NCBI GenBank assembly: GCA_000469685.2
Contig: LS997565.1
Coordinates: 24,941,772 to 25,005,771, forward strand
DNA length: 64,000 bases
Direction of reading: 5' to 3'
DNA from: Haemonchus contortus
Lineage: Eukaryota > Nematoda > Chromadorea > Rhabditida > Trichostrongylidae
Within the stretch, counting starts at the first letter, position 1. The number at the start of each line of letters is the position of its first letter. A model generated the notes under the pieces. The model saw only the letters and a program-made list of their open reading frames with translations, was not told where the DNA came from and made no database searches. Shown piece by piece: positions 23,401 to 35,090 of the stretch. The translations under genes were made by a program, and so were the position numbers.

Positions 23401-23949
23401 CACTGCTTATGGTGCTTATGCGAGCATTACTGCATGAACCTTTTTTTTTTGTTCAATGTTCGAATTTGACAGCATCGTGTATAGGATTCACGGTAACAAT
23501 GCAGATGGGGGAAGGAGGGCACCGCTCTTCCCCAACACTGAGCAGCAGAAAGAGAGGGGTAGTCGTTATCGTGAGCCCATAATGACGCTCACGAACGTTT
23601 CTTAGCCAAGAATATATTTTTTTGCCTACGCCTCAAAAGGGAACGAGCACAGGCATGGGTGAGTCAACCAATTTCTCAATTGCTTGCCCTGTAAGCTTTT
23701 TGAACGATTCGTCCCACCTATCCCAATGTTTCTCTCCTTTCAAGGCTTAGGTAAAAAGTACACTCCCTTAGTTAAGAACCATTTCTGAGCACAAATGAGG
23801 TCAGTTGCTGTGTTCAATTTATTAATCTTGATTTTATGAAATTTAGAAGAATTGAAAACCTTCCTCTTTAATTCGCGTCCAAAGATTTTCTTTTGCTTTT
23901 AGCTTATTTCAAAAAATTCAGGCGATGCTATCGCAAACCCATTGTTATT

Positions 23950-24191
23950 TGGGTTTTAATCTAGGCTCGATGTACGCCTAGGTTACCTGACCCTTCCATA
24001 CTTCCGGGGTCTTTCAAGCGGTACCAGATCCATCTAGGAGGATAAAAGCACTGAATTGTATGCTGGCTAGCCACCGCAGGTCATTGCAATGGCTACATAC
24101 GCATTCAATATGCCACTACGATCCTGAATGGAAGTCGAAAGCGTGGGCGCATCCCTCAGACGGGATTGATTAACACTCAGAGGACTTTGAA
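23950..24191 (+). repeat. tRNA-derived SINE lacking the head
   Basis: Body blocks are well preserved: ggctcgatgtacgcctagg, cccttccatacttccgggg, agcggtaccagatccatc, aggaggataaaagcactga, gctagccaccgcaggtcatt, tgccactacgatcctgaatg, and cagacgggattgattaacac. The Pol III head and the TTTATCC tail are not recognisable. Confidence 0.8.
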
Positions 24192-24194
24192 CTG

Positions 24195-26255
24195 TATATG
24201 AACACTCAGATGATACTGAAACGTGTACATCAATTCAGTCTCACATCAACTGGAAGTTTATGACTTATGGAACGGAACGGGAACACCTTTCTATCTTGTT
24301 GGTCTTCTGATCCGTGTTCAGTGCTTTCATAGCAATGGGTAAAAGCAGGAAATCCAGAAATCTAGCTGCGGAATTCACCGATTCATAACATCGTGAAAAA
24401 GTGAAAGGAAAACAAAAGGAGGCCAAAAAGAAGCATCGTGAAGCAATCGCCATAGGTGGTGCTATGTTCTCTTCTCCTCATCTTCAAAATTCCCGGAAGT
24501 GATCGTGTACATCTTTTGAGTTGGGGTCTGTTGTATACAGACCTTTGCCCTTTCTGGAATAAACCTTCGGATTTTTGTCGTTCGTGTAGGACAGCGAATC
24601 ATTGGAGGAAGTTCGACCACATCATGATCTCTGAAGCTGTTGCGGAAGGGCAATAGTGAACAAGAATGGTCTAATTCGTTCCCTCGCTACCTCATTCGAC
24701 AAACATCAAGAGCAAACATCTCTCCCATCAGCTGTGCTTACGTCACCTCAGTCCCTTTTGATACCTTCTCAAAAGTCCGTAAAGTTCTAGACGGTACTCT
24801 AAGAATGGTCAACTTCATTCTTAGTGGCGTATGGAAGCATACATCACTCGAAGATAAAAGTTGCTCGAAACATTATGATCCTACCATTTTTGAGAGCTCA
24901 ATGAGTTCCAAACAGATTATAAGCAGCTTCAGAAAGTCTTCAAAAAAGTATCTCTACTGAAGATCACAGATCATGAAAATCATCATTACCACATCTGGGT
25001 AACCCAGCCTCTTTCCAGAGTTAGATGGAAAGTGAATCGGTTTGGCAGATGCTAATTATAGTACTTTGCAGCAAGTCTTTCTTTATGCTGTACCTCACTA
25101 GTTCTTATCTCAGAGCTCGCAAAAGATAGAAATTTAGGATCAAAAAGAGACAGGAGTGGTGGTGTAAAGCCGGTGCTAGTGGCTATGGCTATTTTAGCTG
25201 GAGTTGCGAGCAAACGAACAAAAAACGCCCGTCGACAATTCGTGACTGCGTATTTGTTGTCCTTTTGTGAAGGGACACCGAATGAGCGACCATAGCGAAC
25301 AAAAAAAGCAAACCACAGAATCAATAAAGCTTCCACAGGACTATCTACCATGTGAAGGCCTCTAGAAGGGATCAATGGTGGTGATGTGCGAAATGTGAGA
25401 ACTCTCGAGTTGATTGAATTCGTACAGTCATAGAGGTGAATGAGCGAGTTCTAGATGATTATATGGAACTCACTAGAGGAAGGGAGTAGGGTTCGAATTT
25501 GTTTTCCAAAACAGACATCGAGAGGTATTTGCAGGACTTTTCAACAGTGAGCAACTTGAAGGGAGATAGAATGATCATAAACAACCCCATCATGATTTTT
25601 CATGGAAGTCGAATGCCTCTTCATCCTTTTCCTAAAGATTGTTTTGCACCAGAGCTGTCTGGAACCTATGGAGATTGAGTAGAAAGGGGAGTCCGCAGGA
25701 GAGCCTAAGCGGTTCCATCATGGTCAAACAGAGTAGTTAACCCTATAAACTTCATTTTGATCAAAGGCAAAGCCAAACTGAAAAAAAAACTACTGAAAAG
25801 ATTGGGAGAAACACGGAGAAGAGAGGGAAAAAATCCCGTCAGGACAGGACGAACTAGAACCTATCGTCTTTATCAGTGTGAATACTACTACCAAAAATCA
25901 GTCGAGCGAAAACTTCAGAGACCTATAGTAATCGACGATATGTCCGAGCTTCAGCCCTGATCTTCATTTCTAATGTCTGGATTAAGAACTGACCCCAAAA
26001 ATGATCTAGGATTGTGGAAAATGTGAAAGTGGAATTTGTCACCAGTGAAAAATGACTCCAATGACCCCTGCAAGAAGACGTAAAAAAACACCTAAGGCAG
26101 ATCGAAAAAGTCGTTAGTTCCTCCTACTTTTTTCACCCTTATTATAAATCTTCGGCAGGGGTGGATATCAAGCAGACACCGGATGGCTATCGAATTTAAC
26201 CTCGAGAGGGAAATAAATGCATGATTCGAGGCAAATATCTTTTTTCGAATCAACT
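24195..26255. other. Intergenic; small SINE-like scrap near 25600
   Basis: A catggaagtcgaatgcc stretch near 25600 resembles the SINE 3' body but is too short to call. Open frames at 24456-24960 and 25757-25960 have no recognisable domains. Confidence 0.4.
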
Positions 26256-26849
26256 TCAGTTCAAGTCTTATTCGTGAGTTGTTTTGGTGAGTTGTCGCCA
26301 CTCCATTCTATCTACGGCTGTTCTGCCATCTGGTTTCGAGAAGCTCCTCTTGATTACTTCCCTCGATCTCTTCTTCGATACTCGAGATGGTCGCTTTTCT
26401 TCCTATTCGAACTTCAGTGTCTTTCTCATCGAGTGGCTCAGTAGTCTTCTAGCCCATACCATCTCAGGCGCTGTTCCCTCATCTTCAGCTGCATCGTGAG
26501 CCTCACTTCTGTCACGCACCTTTCCTCTGAGCATCTTGGAGCACCTTCGGTCATAAAGGATGCTCGTAAGTTTCCTCCGTTCCATCAATGCAACGTTTGT
26601 TCGGGCTTTCGCAGCCTGGAACACGTCATTATTATCAGCAGCTAGGTCACTTCCCAGGTATCAGATGACTTGTATCCTTTCGTTGGCTTCGCCGAGACCG
26701 TCTACAACTGACTCCGTGCATTACTCAGAATGGGATTCTTGGTCGAAGCCCATTCTTCGCCATCACTTTCTGTCATCTCTGAAGCTTGTCCTAAACCTTT
26801 CTCCAGCGCCCTGCCATCGAGAAGAAGAAGGGCTTCAGTTTTCCATCTA
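26256..26849 (-). pseudogene. LINE (non-LTR retrotransposon), C-terminal half, interrupted
   Basis: Minus-strand translation gives, in shifting frames, segments typical of the region after the reverse transcriptase core of a nematode LINE. These are DKLQR followed by AKNGLR, then ILYDRRCSKMLRGKV, MREQRLRWYG, and finally DRMEWRQLTKTTHE near 26270-26310. Stops and frameshifts make it a relic. The matching RT portion lies at 28469-29340, on the other side of the Tc3-like element, in the same orientation. I infer that one LINE was split by that transposon. Confidence 0.7.
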
Positions 26850-26991
26850 CACTGCGGTGCACAATAGATCGTACCCCATAGAAAAACAAGTTTTAGAGAG
26901 AGGCCAAAGTTTTTATTGCTTCTGCCGACAATATATGATTAGAATAGGGAAAAGATTACTTTTCGTGGTAACTATTTGACTACACAATTAC

Positions 26992-27040
26992 AAAAGTGTA
27001 AAACTATTGCTCAAGTTCTGAGCAATAGTTTTACACTTTT
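26992..27040. repeat. Perfect 22-bp hairpin with 5-nt loop
   Basis: Arms 26992-27013 (aaaagtgtaaaactattgct plus two bases) and 27019-27040 are perfect reverse complements around the loop agttc. It lies inside the Tc3-like element, just downstream of the transposase stop on the minus strand and next to the internal binding-site-like repeat. It could act as a transcript-end structure or be a small nested inverted duplication. Confidence 0.88.
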
Positions 27041-27135
27041 TAAGCCGGTGCATATTAGATTGGACGATATGCATAGCCAACCAAAAAAAAAATAACTTCT
27101 GAAATCCGACAATCCGTTTCCCAATGCAAGTTTAT

Positions 27136-28191
27136 CTAATAATGAGTGCAGCCTCCCTTCTTTCGAATAAGCTCGAAGATTCGATCAGGCATCGAATCGC
27201 AGAGCTTCTTCAGAAGAAAAGGCGACATACTCTTCCACTCCATAGTTATGGCTCTTCTCAACGATTCAACATTGCCGTAAACTTTACCATTTGCATAGAT
27301 CTTACGCACTAATACACCCCAGATATTTTCGATAGGGTTTAGGTCCGGGCTGCATGCCGGCCATGACAATAGCGGGATGTTATTGGACTGCAAATAGGAT
27401 AGAGTACTCCGCGCAGCGTGAATAGAAGCGTTGTCCTGCATAAAGACGTAGTTTTTGTTGGTGTTCTTCTGGATGAATGGCACCAACGTTTTCCCAAGTA
27501 GTGACTGGTAGTCCTGGCTTGTCATTTTACAAGACGTAAATTGAATACCAACGGTGCCGTCGCTACAAAACGCTCCCCAGACCATTAACGAGAAGCCGCC
27601 GAAGTTCCTTCGGGACATAAGTCGTGGTTCTTTCCGCAGATCGCGCCAATACGAGTGGTTTCCATCTGGCCCATCTCCGTTGAATTTTTTCTCATCAGAA
27701 AAAATAACCTGAAAAAAGACAAGGATAGAAAAACTCAAATTTCTCGTGAAGCAAAGCAAGTTCCAAAAACGGACCTTTGTCCAATCTCTGTTCATCTCAT
27801 TCCTAGCGAAGAGGAGCCGTTTCTCTCAATGACTCTGTGTTAGCCGTGGTGCAGACTTCATCTTCTGAGAAGTTATGTGGTCTGATGACTTCAGGACGCG
27901 AGCAACAGCCCATTTTGAAACCGAAATCCCACAATCTGCAGCTAACTCCCTCGCAGTTCTCGTAGAGTTTGATGCCATATTGATCAACCGACGCTTGTCG
28001 CGTTCAGAAAGAGTTGGTTTTCGTCCTGGCTTCTTCTTCGGAACATTTGTTGATTGCTTCTTCACGACACTCGCAACTGTGCTCTTAGGAATGTTGAGTT
28101 CTCTAGAAATTTGGAGATAACTTTTTCCAAGGTGACGTAATGCGTCAATTCGAATCCGGTCTTCGTTCGTAAGTCGCGTATACCTGCGCAT
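27136..28191 (-). pseudogene. Tc3-like transposase with one in-frame TGA
   Basis: Predicted to bind the element ends through paired N-terminal helix-turn-helix domains and to cut and paste DNA with a DDE core. The minus-strand model has two exons: 28191-27775 and 27708-27136. They are separated by a 66-bp intron with a GTCCGT donor and TTTTTCAG acceptor, and phase is preserved. Total is 329 codons, the length known for Caenorhabditis Tc3 transposase. The start is MRRYTRLTNEDRIRI. HTH segments are SYLQISRELNIPKSTV and TARELAADCGIS. Catalytic blocks are FSDEKKFN, MQDNASIHA and SPDLNPIENIWG, with 34 residues between the second Asp and the Glu (DD34E). The only visible lesion is TGA at codon 122 (27828-27826), in the linker before the catalytic domain. 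The rest of the frame is open, so the copy died recently or the stop is a sequencing error. Confidence 0.92.
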
Positions 28192-28468
28192 GCTTAAAAA
28201 ACAAACATGTAAGCATGTGCGACTTCCAGATACAGGGAAGAAAAAATCGAATAAATCAATTACCTCAAGTCGTCCAATCTATTGTGCACCGCCAGAAAAT
28301 TGATACTAGCCCGCCAGAATTTTTCAAATGCACTGTCATCTACCTATTATCGCGCCAAAATTATTTGGCCTCTTCTACACATAACATATCTGCGGCAGAA
28401 GCATTAGGAGTTTTGGCTCCTCTCAAAAATTAGGTTTTATAGGGTGCGATCTATTGTGCACCGCAGTG

Positions 28469-29340
28469 TATGATTTCTTTTGAGATAAAGTAGGTTGTTA
28501 GCAAGAAGAGACCCACGGCTGACCCTTGGTGTACCACAATTGTGACATCTGTTAATTTTGCTGGGCCGTGAGGGTAACGTGTAGTTGTCTCGAACCGATT
28601 GTAGCTGGTCCTTGGCTAGGGGGATCAGCTGTTCGAGATTGTTACGTTTTCGGTGCACTCTCAACACAAGTGGTAGCGGTAAGCAATCGAACTTATTTTC
28701 CAGATCGATGAAGGCATGCAGCAGGTATATCGAACTGTTCTATTGGGACCAGCTCCCTTGGTTTTGAATAGTCTAGCCACTCGTATACTTTCATGTTATG
28801 CGCAGTTAGTTCAATCGTGTAACAGCTCGAACACTCACACATCCTCCACATCGCTCGGACCTCACCTTCTGTCGTGAAGTTTTGTATTCTTCGCCTCTGC
28901 TATGGTAGCTTTGGTGAGCCTCTTGCGGATTCTGTAGGCAGTTGGATTTTTATACACGACTTCTACGGACGCTTGCATGCATTCTTTGTCTTTTTTTACA
29001 ACTCGCTGAAATTCATCTTTTTGAACCATGCTGCCTTGCCACCTGTAAGCCCACCTTGAGTTTCTCCAGCGTTTTCCTTGCACACTGTAGGATGATATCC
29101 ACAGCGTATCCCCAAGTCTACTGGATTGGTAAGCTTCAGTTTCAAATATCCTCGTTTGATATTTTCCTTTCTTGTAGCTTCCAACACCGAATCTCCGCTC
29201 CGTTGTTGCTCCTTTTTTCTTGAAGAGCTGGATGGACTGCTGTACATGAGAGGCCCCGAATGAACTCTTACTAGACAGTTCCTTCATTTCTTTTACAGAT
29301 TCAAGAGATGATTCTTTTGCAACCATATGATTTTTGTTAT
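28469..29340 (-). pseudogene. LINE (non-LTR retrotransposon), pre-RT linker and RT segment
   Basis: From high to low coordinates on the minus strand, the translation shows a linker region (GGLTGGKAAWF around 29050, VVKKDKECMQA around 28990, AYRIRKRLTKATIAEAKN around 28890-28950). It then shows RT motifs (AFIDLENKFD around 28700, and in another frame VVHQGSAVG around 28520). The sequence stops at the Tc3-like element and resumes beyond it (26256-26849). Frameshifts are present. No endonuclease domain was recognised upstream; the element is 5'-truncated or too decayed there. Confidence 0.7.
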
Positions 29341-29399
29341 CTGATTGTCTTCCACCATTGCTGTAGTTTATCTTTTCCTGCCTCCCTTTTTGCTAAAAA

Positions 29400-30900
29400 T
29401 GTGCTTTAGATTGTCAGGTCGTAGGTCGTAGCCAAGCAAAAGGCTGTCTTTCCTTCGGCTTTTTTGACTCCTATACCACTGCCACATGCAATCATGTCAA
29501 CGAAGAACTGAACAGGACCCAATAGGATCAAATTAGAGCATCTGAGGAGACACCCGTCATCGTCAGAACTTTGGCTAGGCTCCTCATGCGGTACCTGTCG
29601 CGATGTAAACTGCCCACTTCGTGAAAAGTGGCAAAGCCATGTTGCTGTACAAGAAGGAAGTACCGACGACATTGGCAACTATCGCATTGAGCTCTGCCTT
29701 TTCAAGCGTTTCTTTTTGTGACAGCCATGCGAGCAAGCGGGGTTTTGGGAAGGGAACAGTTCAATCGATCATATCCATTCTAAATGGATTCAATGGAATA
29801 TCGCGAAAGTACGAAATGCTGTTATGCCTTAGTTCATCGGTTTGTAGAAAGCCTTTGATGACGTCGAGACAGAAGCGGTAATCGGAGCCCTGGGCAACCA
29901 GAGTGTTTCTACTCAATACATAAGATAAGGATGCTTCGTGATCTTCAAAAAAACCTCACGACCAGGATCTCGCCATTCTATAAAGAAGTCATATTCAGCG
30001 TGAAGAGAGGGGTTCGACAGGGCGATACCATGACGCCCAGACTTTTCAGTACTCTCGAGAGCATGATGCGTCATATGCTATTGGAATGCTGGCGAGGGAA
30101 GGTCTATAGCCGTCATTCAGATGATCTCCGCTTTGCAGACAACATTGTATCTATAACACCGAACATCGACCAGGCGAAACGAATGCAGGCCGAGTTTGAC
30201 AGTGCTTGTGGATAGATCGGCTTACAACTAAACCTAACGAATGTTAATGAGAGACGGAATGGTTTTTAACACTCCCTTCACGCTGAATGGAAAGAATATT
30301 TTCCAATGTTCTAGCTACGTCTATCTAGGTCGCGAAGTCAACATGATGAACGACCTTGTTCAGGAGCTGAACAGAAGAACACGTGAAGTGTGGGGAACAT
30401 TCAAGGATATCGAGGAAGTAGTGAAGAAGAAAAAGAGCATCCAGCCGTCCCCTCACCTTTCCGACACTGCTGTCCATCCTGCTTTGACGTACGCTTCAGA
30501 TGCTGACAATGAGAAATTCCCCTATACAGGCAAGAGCAGAAGGTAACCCGGAGTTCCGAGCTCCGTGATGAAATGTAGATCATATATGCCGTTGGCTACG
30601 CCAAGAAATCGAAGATCAGATGGGACGGGCACGTTATGCGATGTAGTGATGACCGTTGGACCAGGCGGTTACTGACTGAATCCCTCGGCACATCAAAGGA
30701 GTTCCAGGACGGCAGTCTACGATGGTCAGAATTCTTCATGAAACTCTGAACGAAAGGAGTGCTGGGCTTGGTTTCCCTACAGAGAATAAGACTCACCTCG
30801 ATGATACAGGTGATTCCTCTGCCATAGTGAATCCTTTCTAGACTCCTCCGTCCACTGTCAACGGGGCCATTCAAATCACACGTCACGGAGAAATAGTCTC
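29400..30900 (+). pseudogene. RTE-type LINE, reverse transcriptase to C-terminus, decayed
   Basis: In order, the plus strand encodes GPNRIKLEHL (about 29515), DDIGNYR (about 29665), the RT palm stretch KKAFD-like around 29855, GVRQGD (about 30009-30026) and the catalytic box as RFADN (about 30129), where RTE elements have FADD. These are followed by YVYLGREVNMMNDL (about 30319) and HVMRCSDDRWTR (about 30632). The domain order and these motifs are those of strongylid RTE retrotransposons. At least five frameshifts or stops are present. The apurinic endonuclease domain is missing, a common 5' truncation. Longest open pieces are 29931-30215 and 30241-30546. Confidence 0.88.
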
Positions 30901-30909
30901 CTTCCAGAT

Positions 30910-33900
30910 GGGTTTGATATCCTTGTTGTTGTGAATCATCAAAGGCAGTGACTCATTAGAAATGACTAATTCGGCGTAATTTGGCGGAATGAGTCATAGA
31001 CAGAACAATTTCTTCAGTAATTAGCCTGTTCCAGAGGCTGGCGAGACTCCAGTCTTGATGATGTTGGAAACATGATTAATCTATGTGTAATTTCGACAAG
31101 TTGGGAAAGACAGTAGCTATCATCCCAGAAAAGGAGTGAATTCTCGATCGAGGTGACTCGAGCTGAACGTTTGCGGAAGATGTGGAGCAACTGAGAAATG
31201 TGGATATCGTAATGAATATGAATACAACGGTCTTCCAATATCTGAATTTATTGCTAAATGAAACCAATCCTGGCTTCATGTATGTAGATGGATCTTTTAT
31301 AGAAAAGCTTTCGTTCCTTTCGGTACATGTCCAAATGTTGAAGTGATGAAAGTTGGAAAGCAGGTTTATTGACGTAGTCAAGTACCGTGGGGATTACATT
31401 GATATTCAATCGACGAAGTCGTGAAGTGGAAGACTATGTCAGAGATACTTCAAAAGACGAGTACTTGACGGTCTAGTTTTATTTATGCGGTGTACTCCAC
31501 TTGTTTTTTCGTATAGTGCAAGGGAGCTCTGGGCATGCGTTCATTGAAAACAAGAGTAGCACCCAATTGGAGACCCTGATACAATAGTGATTTCGTTGTT
31601 GACGAGTTTCGTAAGGATATTTCGTCCGTATGGAGGCCTGGGTGAATGTGCTGCATCTAATTGTATTTGCCTGGATGCTGCTTCCGCGTCAGACTACGAC
31701 GATATTTCTCATTAAGCTGTGATTTTTGTGTCTCGTCATCTAAGTACTTGTTCTTGTTGCCTTTGATACAATAGCATTTTGTCGCATAGGCGAGTGGGGT
31801 GGAATTGCAAGTGTGGAAGTAGATTAGGCACCAAGAGAATTTCTCGGCCATTCCGTTGGAGGTGCACTGAAGTTGTTCGAGACTGAAATGAAATGCAGGC
31901 AACGGTCGAATTTCATGACGGTTATGCCACTTTAAATGGGATCAGGGGGTATTCGATGACGTCAATGACGATGGGGCGTAGATATTGGACAGATCCACGG
32001 AGTAGCAAAAGGGTTGATCAGCATGCCGGCTGTCAGGTAGTAGCTGCAAGAAGAGTGCGCCGTTGTTACTGAGGTGGGTCTGTGTCCTGGCATCGCTCTG
32101 GCTGCAACACTAGTCACTTGTTCTGGTTCAACAAGAAAGGTTGATTGAAGGGATCATTTCAGCGGAGCCCGATCTTCGCTCCAGGCTCTTATCTTAATTG
32201 ACATATCAATTTTGAATGATGAGTTCGTGACCTTTCACGACGTCGAGTCAATGTGCTCAAAAGCAGAAGACCTCGCCAGATTCAACTACACGCCACGATT
32301 CAAATTGTGCGCTTACAATTAGTGTGGAATCCTCTGATAGGCTGGAATGTAGGCTTTTGGCGCCAACCATGGGTCAGTTCTTCGTCATTAACCGTCCTGG
32401 CTCTCAGCCTTCGCCTCTGCCATCGTATTTCATCGCATTACCACATTGCACGCTAGGCACCTATCATCTATGGCCGACGCCTAACGCCTAATATGATATT
32501 CTCTAATTACGCCAGTAACCTAGCAATTACTTCTTCCTACAACGATATTCAGAGAGTTCGCAATAGTGTGATGGCATAGTAGGCTACTAGTATGCATTAA
32601 ACATCTCTTAATTCATCCATATTTCTTCTCGTTTCATGCAGCTAATGATAGTTAGTCAGACAATTAGTATCCACCGTTGTAGTCTTGTTTCCTAGCCACC
32701 TTTGTTTCTGCCATCCTTCACATCTATTCATTTGTTTACATGAAGTACTTTTAATGCTCGTGGGTGTCATTTGTTTATCGCCTAACTCGCACATACATAC
32801 TTCGCTTGGTCGCTCTTCGCATTGTGTCTTCCCCGAGTCTTCGCCGCTCGCCGCTACTCCAGTACGTACGCCAGTCTACTCATTCGCCATCTTGTTCTCG
32901 TTCCACCATTTGTCCTCGCGGCCAGCTATCATCTTGGTTGGGAGATTCGAAGGTCCTAACCTTTGCCGCGTTTGGACTGAGGTAATACACCTCAAGCATT
33001 CAAAAGTGCCTTTAAGCTCAGGAATGAGACCATGCGCCGACAGCGAGGCGTAGCGGGCGTGGGCTCGCTGTGTACATCCCTCCAGCGTACCACGCAAAGC
33101 ATTGATCGAGTCTGAATCTGAGCTTCGAAAATTCTGTTTAACTTACCCATTCCTCCTATAACCTGAACGCCATCACCCCAGAATGGGTGACAACAAGTTT
33201 TCTTCCTGTTCCTGTGGTGGGTACCTGCGGTGAGCACCAGGAATTCCATCGCGGGACTGCGTGTGGCTCGCTCCACCACCAAAGCAAAACTTCTCGAACG
33301 GAGCCACCAAAAGTCACGACAATGAGGAATAAAGTGAATTATAGTAGCAATAGTAGAGTGGACCTATGCAGGCCTACAAAATAAATACATAAACAGACTC
33401 CCTCAGCTAGGAAGACTACTGGAATTTAGCGTTTCGAAGCGTTCTGAAAAAGATTCTCGAAAAAAGGATGACTGGAACTATGTATCTAGCATAGAGACGA
33501 GGAGAAAAAAATACTAATAGAAAGCTGAAGAATGGTACCATCCCATTCACAAATACTACGAGCGTGACACTTGCTATCACTGAATTTATGAGAATGTCAT
33601 TCATGAACGACAAATCACTTTCCGTTTGAATTTGTCCGGTTCTAGCGCCGGTTTCCTGGGAATTGTCCTTTAAATGTCGAAGGCGAGAAATTCTCCGATC
33701 GCGAAGATCACGGTGCTACCATGAAAAACAGCGATGCAATGTGCGGTGTGGTCGAAGTGTCGAGCATGAAAGAAAGTTTGTTAGAGAAGTCAGATTTGGT
33801 ACGTCTAATAACATAAGAATGTTGACTGCATCTCATTTGTGCTACATGGTATACTTCTTGTCGCTCGCTTGTGCATGATACCGAAGCAAGACATCGGTCT
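30910..33900. other. Intergenic; unrecognised minus-strand frames
   Basis: Minus-strand frames at 31076-31381 (with one hydrophobic stretch, VVFIFITISTFL) and 31657-31902 have no family I can name. C-rich coding-like frames at 32685-33053 on the plus strand overlap minus-strand frames and are probably chance. No repeats shared with the rest of the window were seen. Confidence 0.4.
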
Positions 33901-33932
33901 ACTGCTATAATCCTACTTATATAATCGGCTAA

Positions 33933-33980
33933 GTGTGTCTGTTGGTGTGTTTGTGTGTGTGTGTGTATGTGTGTGTGTCT
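33933..33980 (+). repeat. (GT)n microsatellite, interrupted
   Basis: Runs of gt with a few substitutions lie immediately before the 128-bp satellite array and may be part of the same repeat unit. Confidence 0.85.
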
Positions 33981-33984
33981 GACC

Positions 33985-34890
33985 GGAAATTCATAACTCC
34001 TGTCCCCGTGGACCGAATGCGTTCAAATTTGGTAGGAGTACAGGCAGCAGTACGGGAACACTTTTAGTGGGTGACAGGTTCGGACTCCGCCCAAAGGAGG
34101 CGGGGTTTGTGAGGAATAAATGTTCGAGCGAAAATTCAGAACTCATGTGCCCGTGGTCCTAGAGTACTCAAACTTGGTAGGAAATATGAGAACAGGGTAA
34201 AAACACTAATGACGGGTAGCAGGATCAGACTCCGCCCACAGTGGGCGGGGTTTGTGCAAAAATTCACAACTCCTGTCCCCGTGATCCTAGAACACTCAAA
34301 CTTGGTAGGAAATATGGGAACAGGGTGGAAACACTCATGGTGGGTAGCAGGATCAGACTCCGCCCACAATGGGCGGGGTTTGTGCAAAAATTCACAACTC
34401 CTGTCCCCGTGATCCTAGAACACTCAAACTTGGTAGGGGTACAGGCGCCATGATGGGAAAACGTATGGTGGGTGGCAAAACCAGACTCCGCCCACAAGGG
34501 GCGGGGTTTGGGCGAAAATTCACATTTCCTGTCCCCATGGACCTCGAAAGTTCAAACTTGGTAGGGGTACAGGCGACAGGATGGGAACACTTATGGTGGG
34601 TGGCAGGACCAGACTCCGCCCACAAGGGGCGGAGTTTGGGCGAAAATCCACATTTCCTGTCCCCATGGACCTCGAAAGTTCAAACTTGGTAGGGGTACAG
34701 GCGCCATGATGGGAAAACCTATGGTGGGTGGCAGAACCAGACTCCGCCCACAAGGGGCGGGGTTTGGGCAAAAGTTCACATTTCCTGTCCTCATAGACCT
34801 TGAAAGTTCGAACTTGGAAGGAAAACAGGCGACAGGATGGGAACACTTATGGTGGGTGGCAGGACCAGACTCCCCCCACAGGAGGCGAGG
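33985..34890 (+). repeat. Tandem array, seven ~128-bp monomers with GC palindromes
   Basis: The anchor actcc(g/c)ccc recurs at 34084, 34230, 34357, 34485, 34613, 34741 and 34869, giving spacings of 146, 127, 128, 128, 128 and 128. Each monomer also has cctgtcccc, a caaacttggtagg block and, in most, a short palindrome such as ccgcccacagtgggcgg (34233-34249). Because 128 is not a multiple of three, the long open frames across the array are repeat artefacts. The layout of a microsatellite start, minisatellite body and a hairpin-rich right flank resembles non-autonomous Helitron-like elements, but diagnostic ends were not found. Confidence 0.92.
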
Positions 34891-34894
34891 TTTG

Positions 34895-35090
34895 GAAACA
34901 CAAGCACAGGAAACTCATAAATCCGATGAAGGTCTATAATGAAAATCAGCTCATGCGGCCCCGTCTCTCATTGCTAGAGGCCCTAGCGCGCGAGAGCGTG
35001 CGTAGCCGCCTGGTATCCCATAAGGTGTATGTGTTTGAGCGTCATTCCCCGTAAGTTTTATAGTCTATATAAAATTATAATGCAAATACG
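34895..35090. other. Right flank of the array with GC hairpin
   Basis: Contains ctagcgcgcgagagcgtgcg around 34982-35002, which can fold into an imperfect hairpin, followed by A/T-rich sequence. It may belong to the same mobile unit as the array. There is no CTRR end. Confidence 0.3.

Larger units (their letters stand above)
26850..28468 (-). mobile_element. Tc3-like DNA transposon, nearly intact
   Basis: Terminal inverted repeats are identical over at least 22 bp (starting CACTGCGGTGCACAATAGAT) and begin directly after TA (26848-26849) and end directly before TA (28469-28470), the expected target duplication. Length is 1619 bp. A second pair of related sequences lies inside: ggtgcatattagattggacg (27047-27066) and its complement around 28268-28290. 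The result is a two-site arrangement at each end, like that described for Tc3, where terminal and internal transposase sites exist. The transposase is on the minus strand. Preservation is far better than in the other DNA transposons here, so this insertion is comparatively young. Confidence 0.92.

Noticed and set aside
26560..26979. 139-codon plus-strand open frame
   Set aside because: It is the antisense of the LINE C-terminal region and the Tc3-like end; the minus strand carries the recognisable motifs.
32685..33053. 122-codon plus-strand open frame rich in Ser, His and Leu
   Set aside because: No domain, no splice context, and overlapping frames on the other strand; composition looks like chance reading of C/T-rich DNA.
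34136..34939. A series of open frames of 67-108 codons on both strands
   Set aside because: They are readings of the 128-bp tandem repeat in its successive phases, not genes.
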